Below, in pieces: positions 33,706 through 43,984 of a stretch of DNA of 64,000 bases; position 1 is the stretch's first letter, and every line of letters begins with the position of its first letter. This stretch comes from Brachypodium distachyon (taxonomy: Eukaryota > Streptophyta > Magnoliopsida > Poales > Poaceae): NCBI RefSeq assembly GCF_000005505.3, contig NC_016135.3, positions 10,386,613-10,450,612 on the forward strand, read 5' to 3'. Under the pieces are notes generated by a model. That model was not told the DNA's origin. It saw nothing but the letters and a program-made list of their open reading frames with translations, and made no database searches. The translations under genes were made by a program, and so were the position numbers.

Positions 33706-34502
33706 TGTCGGGGGGCTGACCCCGGGTAGGATCATGACGACACGTATTAGCCGGGATAGCGAGAGCAACGCCGACGTAAGCAAGTATGCCGGCATTGTTA
33801 AGCCGACTTTATAACATCGGTATGCCGGCATCTCTATATTGTCTTATGTGACTGCAGGATAAGCACGAACTATCTAATCTCGGCTAGGGCCGGGATAGGC
33901 CAACGATCCTATCTTGGTCGCATGGCGCAAAGTAAAGCAGTGCTCCCTTTATGACGGAAAAGCAGTCGTTGCTCACGTCGCTGTGCCGGACGACTGCACA
34001 GTGACGTGCCGTAGAAGGACAGGTGACGAAGGCCGGGGCGTGGCTACAATGCGCGCCGTCTGGCTGTACGTAAAGCACAAAGCAACATTGTCCCCTCCCG
34101 GACAATCCGGAGGGGACCATGGGCGTACCCGGCGGGCCCAGGAGTAACTAGGGTTTGCTTTCGGCCCACATGTCAGTGTGACATCTTTAGCCTATAAATA
34201 GAGGCTCCACCCCTCCTGTGAGAGGGGTTACTCTCTTAGCCATTAGGAGTTGTCCTTCTTCTTCTTCCTCCTCTGGACACAGCTCAAGGAGCACCATTGT
34301 AGCCTCTTGTATCTCGACCAATACAAACAAGGCAAGAGTAGGAGTTTTACCTCATCTAGAGGGCTCCGAACATGGGTAAACCACCATGTGTTCTTACTTT
34401 CGTGCGTGGTTTACACTGCACCATCCCTCCTCCGGATCCTCCTTCATCCATCGGCCCCATCTTAAGTCATCCTATGGCATCTGCTGTGACACCACCACGA
34501 CA
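33706..34502 (+). repeat. 5' LTR of the Tat-type element
   Basis: 797 bp, TG...CA. TATA box CCTATAAATAGAGGC (34191-34205). R-like region with TACTTTCGTGCGTGG. It is about 95% similar to the 3' LTR by eye, with an insertion of about 16 bp in the 3' copy near 42040. Confidence 0.9.
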
Positions 34503-34521
34503 GTTGGCACCCACCGTGGGG
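34503..34521 (+). other. Primer-binding site region
   Basis: GTTGGCACCCACCGTGGGG directly follows the 5' LTR. TTGGCGCCCACCGTGGGG-like sequences take this place in related grass gypsy elements and bind a host tRNA 3' end. Here one C is A. Confidence 0.7.
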
Positions 34522-34826
34522 CCAGCAGCGGCGCTGGCTGGAGTTTTCATCCGGACGGAAAGCTTCCTCGTCACCGGAGAGTGCGTTGTCTCTGGCTTGG
34601 TTTAGAGATTCAGCTCTCTGGGCTTCATCGACAACAACGTAGGCTGCTTCAACAACATGCCACTTCCCTGCACAGGCCGCTTCATCAACTTCGGTATGCA
34701 CGAGGTCTACGTTGCCACTGACACTCCTTGCAGGTATCCCGAGCAGGTGGTGGTAGCCGAGGATCCCCCGCCATCTGCATGGCTCACGGTCGGCATGTCG
34801 ACTGCCCCGCTAGCCGTGTGGAGGTC

Positions 34827-36662
34827 ATGATGACGGCTCAAGGCGGTGATGCTGGCAAGGGTGCTGCAGAAAGCGTCGGACTCCCGAGCAAGTCCAGGAG
34901 AACGGCGCGACCCCCAATGGAGAAGCCGGAGAACATCGTTGCTCAGGCCGGCACATCTGCTGCGCCGGCAAAGCCGACTCCGCTCCAGGCCGCCATCGAG
35001 AGGTTGACGTTGCCTGTGGCTCCAAATGCTAACTCGGCCCAGCTTCAGGCTGAGCTGGAGTTGGAACGCCAGAATCTACTGCAGGAAGCTGTCGACGTGG
35101 CTCGTGCTCGGCAGGAGCTCGAGATTTCACTCAGTGAGTATAACAAAGCTCATGGTCTCAATTCTACTGCAGTGCACAACCCTAGCCAAGTTGGGGAAGT
35201 GCGTAACCGTGGCAGAAATTTGAACGCCGAGATAGCTAGGGAATAACCTCAGGGCAACCGAGGCTGCAGCAGAAGAGTTGCCAAATCTCACGGGAGGCAC
35301 TCCGACTGCAGCAGTTGCGTGTGAAGGAGTTGCTTCGCACGGCTAACAAGCAAAACGAGGCATACATGAGGTTGCACGGCAAGCCCGGTGCATCTCAGAT
35401 CATTCACTCAGCCGCAGGCGCTGGCGGCCGAGCCGACAAGCAAGCGTCTTCACCTGGCGGCAGACGGGATAAGAGTGTCAACTCCGGCCGAGACAAGCGG
35501 CTGGATGATTATGATCCGGCATTAGCTGGAAAGCAAATGGTCGGGCGAGTTGATGATGGTCAAAGTGGTCTACATCTCGGTGACAATCGCCGAGATCCAC
35601 AACAGCGTCACTCGGCAGGTCATGGACGCCAACCTCGGGGTCCGGCGCCCAATACTGCTGCAGGTCAGCAGGTTTCTGGGCACAACCCCCTGCATCGAGG
35701 TAAAGATCGTCGGCAAGTCCGTTACAATGACGGATACTCGGCTATGGGAGATGAAGGCTATCTCAGGTGGGAGCGTGACAATGTCGGCCCACTCGGAGCC
35801 CGAGTGAGAAACCGGCAGGTGTCGCCGTTAGATGCCCGACATCGGTTCGACAGAATCTATTTGTCGGGACTTCTGGAAGAGCAAGACCCTCCGGGACCGT
35901 GTTGTTTCGCTCACCGGATCATGAGAGAGATACCAACCCAGGGTTTCCCACTACCCAGGGGCACGAGAACGTATGACGGCAGTGCGAAGCCGGAAGACTG
36001 GTTGGAGGATTATGTCACTGCAGTCCATGTGGCAGGTGGCAATCGCAGATGGGCGGTACACTATGTACCCCAAATGCTAGTAGGGCCGGCGAGAATTTGG
36101 TTGAATAATCTGGCAGAGAGCAGCATCAATTGCTGGATAGATTTTGAGGAAGCCTTTGTCAGTAACTTCACCAGCACTTACAAGAGGCCTAATCGCCCTC
36201 AGCAACTGTCCATGTGCAAGCAAAGGGACAAAGAGACTGACCGAGACCACCTGACAAGATGGAATAACCTCTGTAACTCCTGTGAAGGGATAGTGTAGTC
36301 GCAGGTCATAGCATGGTTTGCTCAAGGATGCCGACATGGCAGCATGTTGTGGCAGATGCTGCAGAGGGAATGCCGGTCACTTTGTCCGAGATGATCAAGA
36401 TTGCGGACATGTATGCGTTGGGTGACCCAACTCAGCCATCGCTGATGCCGGCAGAGCAACACAGAGAGCAGCCGACATACAATCCTGCCGGAGCATTCCG
36501 GAGAAATGATCATCAAGATTACCGGAACAAAAGAAGGGATGATAGGCCGGATTACCGGTATGGGCCAGCCCATGTGGCAGCCATCCAAGATCAACCTGAT
36601 GCCTGCGCTAGACATGATTTTTATCACGGAGCAAACCGACAAGCAGAGCCAGCGTCGGCGTG
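34827..36662 (+). pseudogene. gag of the Tat-type element (frame-broken)
   Basis: The start is probably ATG 34827 or 34830 (MMTAQGGDAGKG). A coiled-coil-prone segment (LQAELELERQNLLQEAVDVA) follows up to a stop at 35244. After a frame change the capsid-like retrotransposon gag domain is readable (YDGSAKPEDWLEDYVTAVHV, PARIWLNNLAESSINCWIDF, TDRDHLTRWNNL) with another stop near 36296. The C-terminal part runs to 36662 (EMIKIADMYALGDPTQPSLM). No zinc knuckle is seen. The following reverse transcriptase begins at once, so the end of gag and the whole protease are deleted. Confidence 0.82.
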
Positions 36663-38330
36663 AAGCAGCCCCTTCGACGCTTCGCTGATGACAGAAGGAA
36701 AATCATATCAGAAGAGATATCCCGGATTCTAGCTATCGGCTTTATCATGAAAGTGTTGCATCCTGACTGGTTGGCCAACCCGGTCATGGTCGAGAAGAAG
36801 AAAGATGACCCAACTGCTGCTAAGGTGTGGCGCATGTTTATCGACTACACTAGCCTGAACAAGGCATGCCCTAAAGATCCTTTTCCGTTACCTTGGATCG
36901 ATCATGTGATCGACTCCACTGTCGGGTGTGAGTTGTTGTCTTTTGTAGATACGTACTCTGGTTTTCACCAGATACCGTTGAATCCTAATGATCAAATAAA
37001 GACATCATTTATCACCCCATTTGGAGCTTATTGCTATCGTACTATGCCGTTTGGTTTGAGAAATGCAGGGGCCATTTACCAAAGGTGCATGCAGAAATGC
37101 TTGCACGACCAACTCGGCAAAAACATGCAGGTATGTGTCGACGATGTCGTCATAAAAACCAAAAATAGCATCACGCTGCTGGATGATATCCGAGAAACAT
37201 TTGCAAACTTGAGGAGATTCCGAATGAAGTTAAACCCGGCCAAGTGCACATTCGGTGTGCCGGTAGGAAAGCTACTCGGATTCCTTGTGTCAAGCCGAGG
37301 TATAGAAACAAATCATGTGAAAATTGCCGCCATTGAGAGAATGAAGCTGCCAAAATGTCTCAAAGATGTGCAAAAATTCACTGGATACTGATCATCATTA
37401 AGTCGTTTCGTTAGTCGGCTGGGTGAAAAAGCAATGCCCCTATACCAGCTGATGAAGAAAACCGACAAATTTGTGTGGACACAACAAGCAGAGGTAGCCT
37501 TCCAAGAACTGAAGAAGATGATCGCTACGGCGCCGATATTAGCCTCGCCAATGGCACAAGAGCCAATGCTGTTGTATATAGTAGCAACAAACTAAGTTGT
37601 CAACGCCGTCATAGTGGTGGAGAGAGAGGAAGATGGCAAGTCGGTACAGAGGCCCGTATATTACTTGAGTGAGGTGTTGTCATCATCAAAATAGAATTAT
37701 CCTCATTACCAGAAGATGGCGTACCGTGTTTATATGGCGGCAAAGAAGCTGAAGCATTATTTTGATGCACACCAGATCAGGGTAATATGTGAAGCGCCTA
37801 TCTCGGAAATCATGAGCAACAAAGATGCAAGCGGCCAAATAGCTAAATGTCCTATTGAGTTAGCACCCTACACACTGCAGTACGACAGACGAGATGCTGT
37901 GAAGTCTCAGGCGCTGGCAGATTTCTTGGTGGATTGGGCCGAGATGGGATATGAACCACCACCACCTGAAACCACTTATTGGAAAATGCATTTTGATGGC
38001 TCCAAAATGAAAAGTGGGCTTGGCACCGGCATAGTTCTCACCTCGCCCAAGCTTGACCAGTTGATGGCGCCAGTTGAGTATGAGGCGCTTGTTCACGGAC
38101 TGAAGATGGCAAAAGAGATCGGTGTTCGCCGGATTCAGTGCTTTGGTGATTCCGACTTGGTGATCCAGCAAGCCTCTGGTAATTGGGAAACATTAGATGC
38201 CAACATGGCATTATATCGCTTTCATGTGCAGAAGATCAGCGACCACTTTGAAGGGTGTGAATTCTATCATATACCACGGATGCAGAACGAGGCTGCCGAC
38301 ACTTTGTCGAAGCTAGGATCGACGCGGCAG
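36663..38330 (+). pseudogene. Reverse transcriptase and two RNase H domains of the Tat-type element
   Basis: The reverse transcriptase core reads RMFIDYTSLNKACPKDPFPL, YSGFHQIPL, MPFGLRNAGAIYQ. The catalytic box is CVDD (37134-37145) where the family has YVDD. A first RNase H-like region (37470-37900, two stops) is followed by the second, archaeal-type RNase H (MHFDGSKMKSGLGTGIVL, YEALVHGLKMAKE, FGDSDLVIQQ, NEAADTLSKL). A stop at 37389 and frame changes at about 37400-37700 break the reading frame. Confidence 0.88.
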
Positions 38331-38579
38331 GCCATCCCGGCTGGCATTGCGTTGGAACATCTGCGCAAGCCGTCACCTGAATCGGAATCGATATTTATTC
38401 CGGCAAACTCGGAAGCTGACGTCACTCCAATGGATATTGACAGTGGCTCCGGCAACCCGGGGACTGAGCGTCCTAACTCGGCCGAAGCAATGGCGATTGA
38501 ATCAATGGAGGTAGATGAGCCAATTTTCATAACTCGCCCTGTGCCGGCTTGGGCACAACCGATAATGTCGTACCTCAAA

Positions 38580-39757
38580 GATGGGAGTATGCCGGAAGAG
38601 GAAGTGTCGGCAAGGCAAATTCAGAGAAGAGCAAAAGCATACACCATTATCAACGGTGAGCTACATAAGAGAAGTGTCACTAATGTGTTGGAACGTTGCG
38701 TTGAGCCAGAAGAAGGACAAGAAATCCTCCGGGATATTCCAGGAGAGTGTTTTCAACATGCATCCTCAAGAACATTGGTGGCCAAGGCATTTCGGCATGG
38801 GTTCTACTGGCTGAGTGCATTACAGGAGGCGGAAGATATGGTCAGGAAGTGCAACGGTTGCCAGAGATATGCCAGCAAGATTCATATGCCGGCATCTGAG
38901 CTCAAGACTATCCCAATCACTTGGCCATTTGTTGTTTGGTGTTTGGATATGGTGGGGCCCTTCAAGCGGGCACAAGGAGGCATGACGCATATCTTGGTCA
39001 TGGTGGACGAGTTCACCAAATGGATTGAAGTGAAGCCAATACGGAAATTTGACGGCAAGACCACGGTGTCGTTTTTAAAAGGATATCATCTTAAGATATG
39101 GCTACCCGCATAGCATCATCACGGACAATGGAACAAACTTCGCAGATGGAGCTTTTGCGCGATTCTGCACATAGATGAAAATCCGGCTTGATGTTGCCTC
39201 AATAGCACATCCTCCGTCCAACGGGCAAGTTGAGAAGGCAAACGGCATGGTCTTAGCCGGTATAAAACCTCGGTTAGTTGAGCCACTGGAACGCACTCCA
39301 GGATCCATGGGCTATACGCCATTCTTCCTCGTATACGGGGCGGAAGTTGTATTACCAGCCGATATCCAGCATGAGTCTCCGTGAAGTAACCATGTATACG
39401 GAAGCCGAGGTAAAGGAAGCCCGAGAAAATGATGTCGACCTGCTCGAAGAAGCACGGGAATTGGCCTTGTCCCGGTCAGCCATTTATCAACAACACCTTA
39501 GGCGTTATCACAGCCGGAAGGTAAATCCGCGGGTGTTCCAGGAAGGAGATCTTGTGCTCCGGCTTACGCAGCACATGGCCGGCATGCGTAAATTATTACC
39601 TCCATGGGAAGGACCTTTCATTGTGAGCAAAGCGCTGCACAATGATTCGTACTATCTTATAGATGCGGAGGACCCCAATGCAAACAGGATGGACAGATCT
39701 GACGAGGAAACCAAGAGGCCATGGAATGTAGCTTTGCTTCGTCCGTTCTATACTTGA
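38580..39757 (+). pseudogene. Integrase of the Tat-type element (broken)
   Basis: The zinc-binding region (CNGCQRYASKIH) is followed by the core with WCLDMVGPFKRAQGG (first Asp), a TDNGTNF-type segment at about 39121 (second Asp, in another frame) and PPSNGQVEKANGM (Glu). The sequence then jumps, with a small deletion, to YTPFFLVYGAEVVLPADI. The C-terminal part ends WNVALLRPFYT at 39757. Stops at 39111 and near 39172 and 39382 inactivate it. There is no chromodomain, as expected for this lineage. Confidence 0.85.
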
Positions 39758-40453
39758 GACATGAGTATTTGTATCGCTTTTTCCTTATGTCGAATATTTT
39801 GAAACAATGAATTATCCGCCAAGTTCTTAAAAGAAACTCGGGGACTCCCATGTTATATGAATGTTGTGTTACATTTATCTATTTTGTATGTCAGCCTGGC
39901 TTGATTGTGTAATCTTATGTCAGTCTAGTACTGTGTCGGTACTGAAAACTCTCTCTATGACTTAGTTGTTGTCCGCAACCCGGCTTCATGGCAAGCTGGA
40001 GCATGAGTACGAAGTTATAGAACACATGAAAAGCTATTGTCGAAATAAGCAAACGAGCGAGCCGAGATGTGTGTCATTTTCTCTAACCCAACACTCTTTT
40101 TCTATACTGGGCATTTCCAGGCAAATTTCATGAGTTTGAGATTTTTTGAAAGTTCTATTCTATGACTTCCTGATTCATACGTCGAACGCCGACAAGGCAG
40201 ACAAAGAGCCGAGGTCATATAATTGAACCAACAGAAAAATAAACTCGGGGACTCCGCTGGGAACTCGATAACTTGTGGCATAAACTAATTCAAACCATTG
40301 TGCATCACAATAAGACTACTTCAAAGTGTTTACATCTGCACCCGGCATCCCGGGGATCTAACAATTTTAAAAGTTTTGCTGACATCAATGGGCTAGAGTT
40401 CAGGTTGCAGGATCGTTGGTGCTGGTGCTCGGAGCATCTGTCTCGGCGGGAGG

Positions 40454-41700
40454 TCACTCGGCGACAATCTCTTCGTCCACGTCTTCTTCTTCTTCCTCGG
40501 CCGCCTCTTCGTCTGTGTCCGATCTCAGACCCTCCACAAAGGAATGCACATCAGCATATTGGATGAAGGAGTAGGCCCGCTCTTGATGTTTTGCAATCAA
40601 CTCTAGATCCGAGAGAAAGGGAGAGCCGGCACGCATGCATTGCAGCACGTCGAACTTAGTGCCGTCGTACCAAGAGAGTACGAACGATAGTGCCCCGTCG
40701 GCGCCGACACGAGCGGCCGACTCCCGCCCCTCGCTAAGCCGGTCCTCCACCTCCAGCTGACGCTTGGCCAAGTCCGAGATGGCACTTGGTGCGTCCTCTC
40801 CCGGCCAAAGAGCTCGGAAGACATGGATGCCGGCATTGAGCATGTCTATCCCGAAAGTCTTCAATGGCTTGACGCAGGTCCAAAGGATGATAAGATAGTC
40901 CTCCACATCATATTCTGATGGATGTGCCTTGGAGGAATCCCTCTTCCCGCGAGCTTTGATCACGACGGCTTGAGCAGCTTCAATAGAGTGTGGGAAGATT
41001 TCTACCAGAAAAAGAGAAGTGATGATGCATCCCGGCACATTACTATTGTCGTTCGGCCGATCAAAGGAAAAGATCCGGGTTATGGCAACTTACTGCCTAG
41101 CAATGCATCTTGCCGAGGTCCCGTAGGCACACGGCCAGCATATGTGTGCTCTCGGTCATCTTCTGTTGAACAGCGGTGGCTCGGGTCTCGGCTTCAGCGA
41201 GAAGATCTTTATACTTTTGTACCTCGCCCTCCAAGCGGATCTTCTCGTAGGCTTGCGTAGAAAGCATCGAGGTAAGTTGGACTACCTCGGCCTTATGCGC
41301 CTCGCCTTGCGCTTCAATCTGCGCCCTTAGCCGGGTCACCTCATCCCGATGCTGTTCCACCAGCTGAGTCTTCTCCCCTGTATTGAAGATATGGGTTAGA
41401 AATGTTCAAGACGAACATAGGTGCAGTTCGAAATACGGAACAAGTCATACCTTGCACCTCCGCGACACGCTTCAGCAGCTCGGACACTTGTGCATCATCC
41501 CCGGCTGTTTATGTCGGCACACGTCATCAAAGTACATATGCAGCTTGACACATTTTGTATGTCGGTAAAGGTATACTCACTCTTGTTTCGTTGCTCGGCT
41601 ACCAAAGCCTTGTGCTTGTCCGCCAGTTTTCGGCGCGACACGAGCAAGATCTTGAAGATCGCATTGCATTTATTCATACAGTTCTACAAGAAAGTGATCC
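40454..41700 (-). pseudogene. Antisense multi-exon ORF of the Tat-type element
   Basis: Minus-strand coding between integrase and 3' LTR. Exon-like pieces from right to left: about 41700-41585 (RRKLADKHKALVAEQRNK), about 41510-41455 (DDAQVSELLKRVAEVQ), about 41380-41095 (a coiled coil, VTRLRAQIEAQGEAHKAEVV), and 41035-40454 (FPHSIEAAQAVVIKARGK, DYLIILWTCVKPLKTFGIDM, acidic EEEEEDVDEE tail). Donor/acceptor-like signals separate them. Tat/Retand elements are known to carry such an antisense gene of unknown function. At least one donor near 41090 looks damaged. Confidence 0.68.
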
Positions 41701-41730
41701 ACAATCAATCTTATAGCAGTGGCAAGTCAG

Positions 41731-41920
41731 CAATTTTAAACCTTCAGGCCGACTATTCCAAACTCGACCTGAATCTCGGGGAATAGTGTTTGAAGCAATT
41801 TTAAAGCTTCAGGCCGACTATTGCAAATGCGACCTGAATCTCGAGGAATAGTGTTTGAAGCAATTTTAAAGCTTCAGGCCGATTATTCCAAACTCGACCT
41901 GAATCTCGGGGAACAGCTTC
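41731..41920 (+). repeat. Three tandem 65-bp repeats next to the 3' LTR
   Basis: Units start CAATTTTAAA(C/G)CTTCAGGCC at 41731, 41796 and 41861. Each contains CGACCTGAATCTCG(G/A)GGAA. The purine-rich CTCGGGGAA near each unit's end resembles the polypurine tract, so the array effectively repeats the plus-strand priming region. Confidence 0.85.
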
Positions 41921-41929
41921 AGGAACTAG

Positions 41930-42732
41930 TGTCGGGGGGCTGACCCCAGGTAGGTTCATGACGACACGTATTAGCTGGGATAGCGAGACCAAAGCCGACG
42001 TAAGCAAGTACGCCGGCATTGTTAAGCCGACTTTATAACAGGCCGGCATACCGAAAGTATGCCAACATCTCTATCTTGTCTTATGTGACTGCAGGATAAG
42101 CACGCACTATCTAATCTCGGCTAGGGCCGGGATACGCCAACGGTCCTATCTTGGTCGCATGACGCTAAAACAGTGCTCCCTTTATGACGGAAAAGCAGTC
42201 GTTGCTCACGTCGCTTTGCCGGACGACTGCACAGTGACGCGCCGTAGAAGGACAGGTGACGAAGGCCGGGGCGTGGCTACAATGCGCGCCGTCTGGCTGT
42301 ACGTAAAGCACAAAGCAGCATTGTCCCCTCCCGGACAATCCGGAGGGGACCATGGGCGTACCCGGCGGGCCCAGGAGTAACTAGGGTTTGCTTTCGGCCC
42401 ACATGTCAGTGTGACATCTTTAGCCTATAAATAGAGGCTCCACCCCTCTTGTGAGAGGGGTTCCTCTCTTAGACATTAGGAGTTCTCCTTCTTCTTCTTC
42501 CTCCTCTGGACACAGCTCAAGGAGCGCCATTGTAGCCTCTTGTATCTCGGCCAATAAAACAAGGCAGGAGTAGGATTTTAACCTCATCTAGAGGGCTCTG
42601 AACCTAGGTACCACCGTGTGGTCTTACTTTCGTGCGTGGTTTACACTGCGCCATCCCTCCTCCGGATCCTCCTTCGTCTATCGGCCCCATCTTAAGCCAT
42701 CATATGGCATCTGCCGTGACACCACCATGACA
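41930..42732 (+). repeat. 3' LTR of the Tat-type element
   Basis: 803 bp, TGTCGGGGGG...CACCATGACA. Collinear with the 5' LTR throughout. Confidence 0.9.
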
Positions 42733-42870
42733 CGGAACCTTGATCTCCCTTGGTTTTGAGACCAGTCCTCTAGAACATGCAATGTATAAACTAGGAGTTG
42801 GAGACAGTCTTCTTCTAGTATAGTTGGAAGGCAGGTGTTCCAGTGGTCAAAGAAGCGTTGTAACTGTTAG
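42733..42870 (+). pseudogene. Ty1/copia reverse transcriptase relic, right part
   Basis: SLGFETSPLEHAMYKLGVGD is readable from about 42748 and continues the copia frame that stops at 33705, followed by LLLV just before the expected YVDD box, which is not preserved. Stops follow at once. Confidence 0.75.
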
Positions 42871-43149
42871 ATTAAGCACAAGTAGATTCCATTTTTTCAT
42901 ATTTCACAATTTAATTCGTGACTGTAAGGAGATCTCATCTTGGACTGAAGATGAACTCTAGTAAAGGGTACAAAGAGTAAATTGCACAAAGTCACATATC
43001 TAGCGGCCCTTGTAAAAAAAACACGAACCCAAAGGTTTTTAACTTATACCCACAACTTGTACGCTAAAGAGTAACAAAAAACCCGAAAGTGGCTGGTTTG
43101 GCTAAGTTAATCATTGTGGCCCACATGTCATGCTCACGAGCCTAATTTC
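42871..43149. other. AT-rich spacer
   Basis: This spacer includes AGAGTAAATTGCACAAAGTC (42975-42994), similar to one end of the Mutator-type MITE at 14982. No second end was found. Confidence 0.35.
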
Positions 43150-43406
43150 TAGATCAAGTGCAACAAAAATGGCTTGAGCCGAGATACGAATGGAGCCGGC
43201 TTAGGCTATCCCCTTCCCAGCCAAAAACAAGGCACGATCCAACGGTGAACCAGACGAGTAGGCAACGAACTCGTCATGGTAGACACCGAGCGTGTGGGCG
43301 CATACGTAGTCAGGTCTTGCAGCGCTCGAAGTCAGGGTCGAACTCGTAGTACTCCAGGGGGTCCGCAGACACCGCAGTAGAGCACCTTCACCGTGACACC
43401 AATTGG
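43150..43406 (-). pseudogene. DENR/TMA22-like gene fragment, interrupted by CACTA B
   Basis: The minus strand reads VTVKVLYCGVCG, then after a one-base shift LEYYEFDPDFERCKT. This is the N-terminal zinc-ribbon-like region of density-regulated protein (DENR/TMA22, a translation re-initiation factor), which reads VLYCGVC..P.EYCE..PD...C..W. A stop follows where Trp is expected, and the following part is degraded. CACTA B is inserted just upstream of this coding segment. This is probably a captured or retro-copied fragment and not the functional gene. Confidence 0.6.
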
Positions 43407-43429
43407 TGCCACTACTACAAAACGGTCTA

Positions 43430-43760
43430 TATGCAACGGCACATCAGTAACGGGTCCGGCGCGACCGTTACTGATGAAGAACATCAGTGTCGGTCGCGGC
43501 CTCGACCGTTACTGATGAACCGAGCGGGCACCACCCGTCCCCGCCCAGCGACACATCAGTGGCGGTCGAGAGAACCGACCGCCACTTATCAACACTCATA
43601 GCTCGCGAGTTACATCAGTGGCCGTCGATGTAAGGGGTGACCGCCACTGATGAACAATTCACCAGTAACGGTCGGCCCAGCGAGACCGTTACTGATGTGT
43701 CCACGATTATCAGTAACGGTCACGAAAACCGCGACCGACACTGATGATCGTCGCGTTTTA
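43430..43760 (+). promoter_or_regulatory. Subterminal repeat array and transposase promoter of element B
   Basis: About ten CATCAGT(A/G)(A/T)CGGTC-type motifs in alternating orientation. TTTTAAATACGC at 43756 is a TATA-like box shared with element A (TTTAAATAC on its minus strand at 28015-28023). In En/Spm such repeats bind the element-encoded regulatory protein; here that is inferred. Confidence 0.6.
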
Positions 43761-43984
43761 AATACGCTGAGCAGAGCCGCAGCTGGTCGCGCCGCGCGTC
43801 GTAACGGACCAGCTGCGGCCCCTTCCTCTCCGACGATGGTGAGGTGCTGCCCGACCGCACCATGGCCGCCGGCAAGCCCCCCAGGTAGCCCCTCCTCCCT
43901 CCCCCTTCCTCCTACCTCCCCCCCGTGCCGGCGGCGCCGCCTCCATGGCCGGCGAGCGGCCATGGCCGCCGAGCTTCATTTTTG

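Larger units (their letters stand above)
33706..42732 (+). mobile_element. Full-length Tat/Retand-type Ty3/gypsy retrotransposon, 9.03 kb
   Basis: LTRs 33706-34502 and 41930-42732 both begin TGTCGGGGGGCTGACCCC and end ACCACCA(C/T)GACA. The target duplication is CCGAA (33701-33705) and CGGAA (42733-42737), with one change. The copia reading frame on the two sides joins across this duplication, which confirms the limits. Internal order: primer-binding-site region, gag, [protease missing], reverse transcriptase, RNase H, second archaeal-type RNase H, integrase, antisense ORF, 65-bp repeats, 3' LTR. Dual RNase H and the antisense ORF are features of the Tat/Retand lineage. Many stops and frame breaks show it is inactive. 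The LTRs differ by many substitutions and a ~16-bp indel, so the insertion is not recent. Confidence 0.93.

Noticed and set aside
43430..43760. Repeat-spacer pattern resembling a CRISPR array
   Set aside because: The repeats alternate in orientation, lie just inside CACTA ends and occur in a plant transposon. They are subterminal transposase-binding-type repeats.
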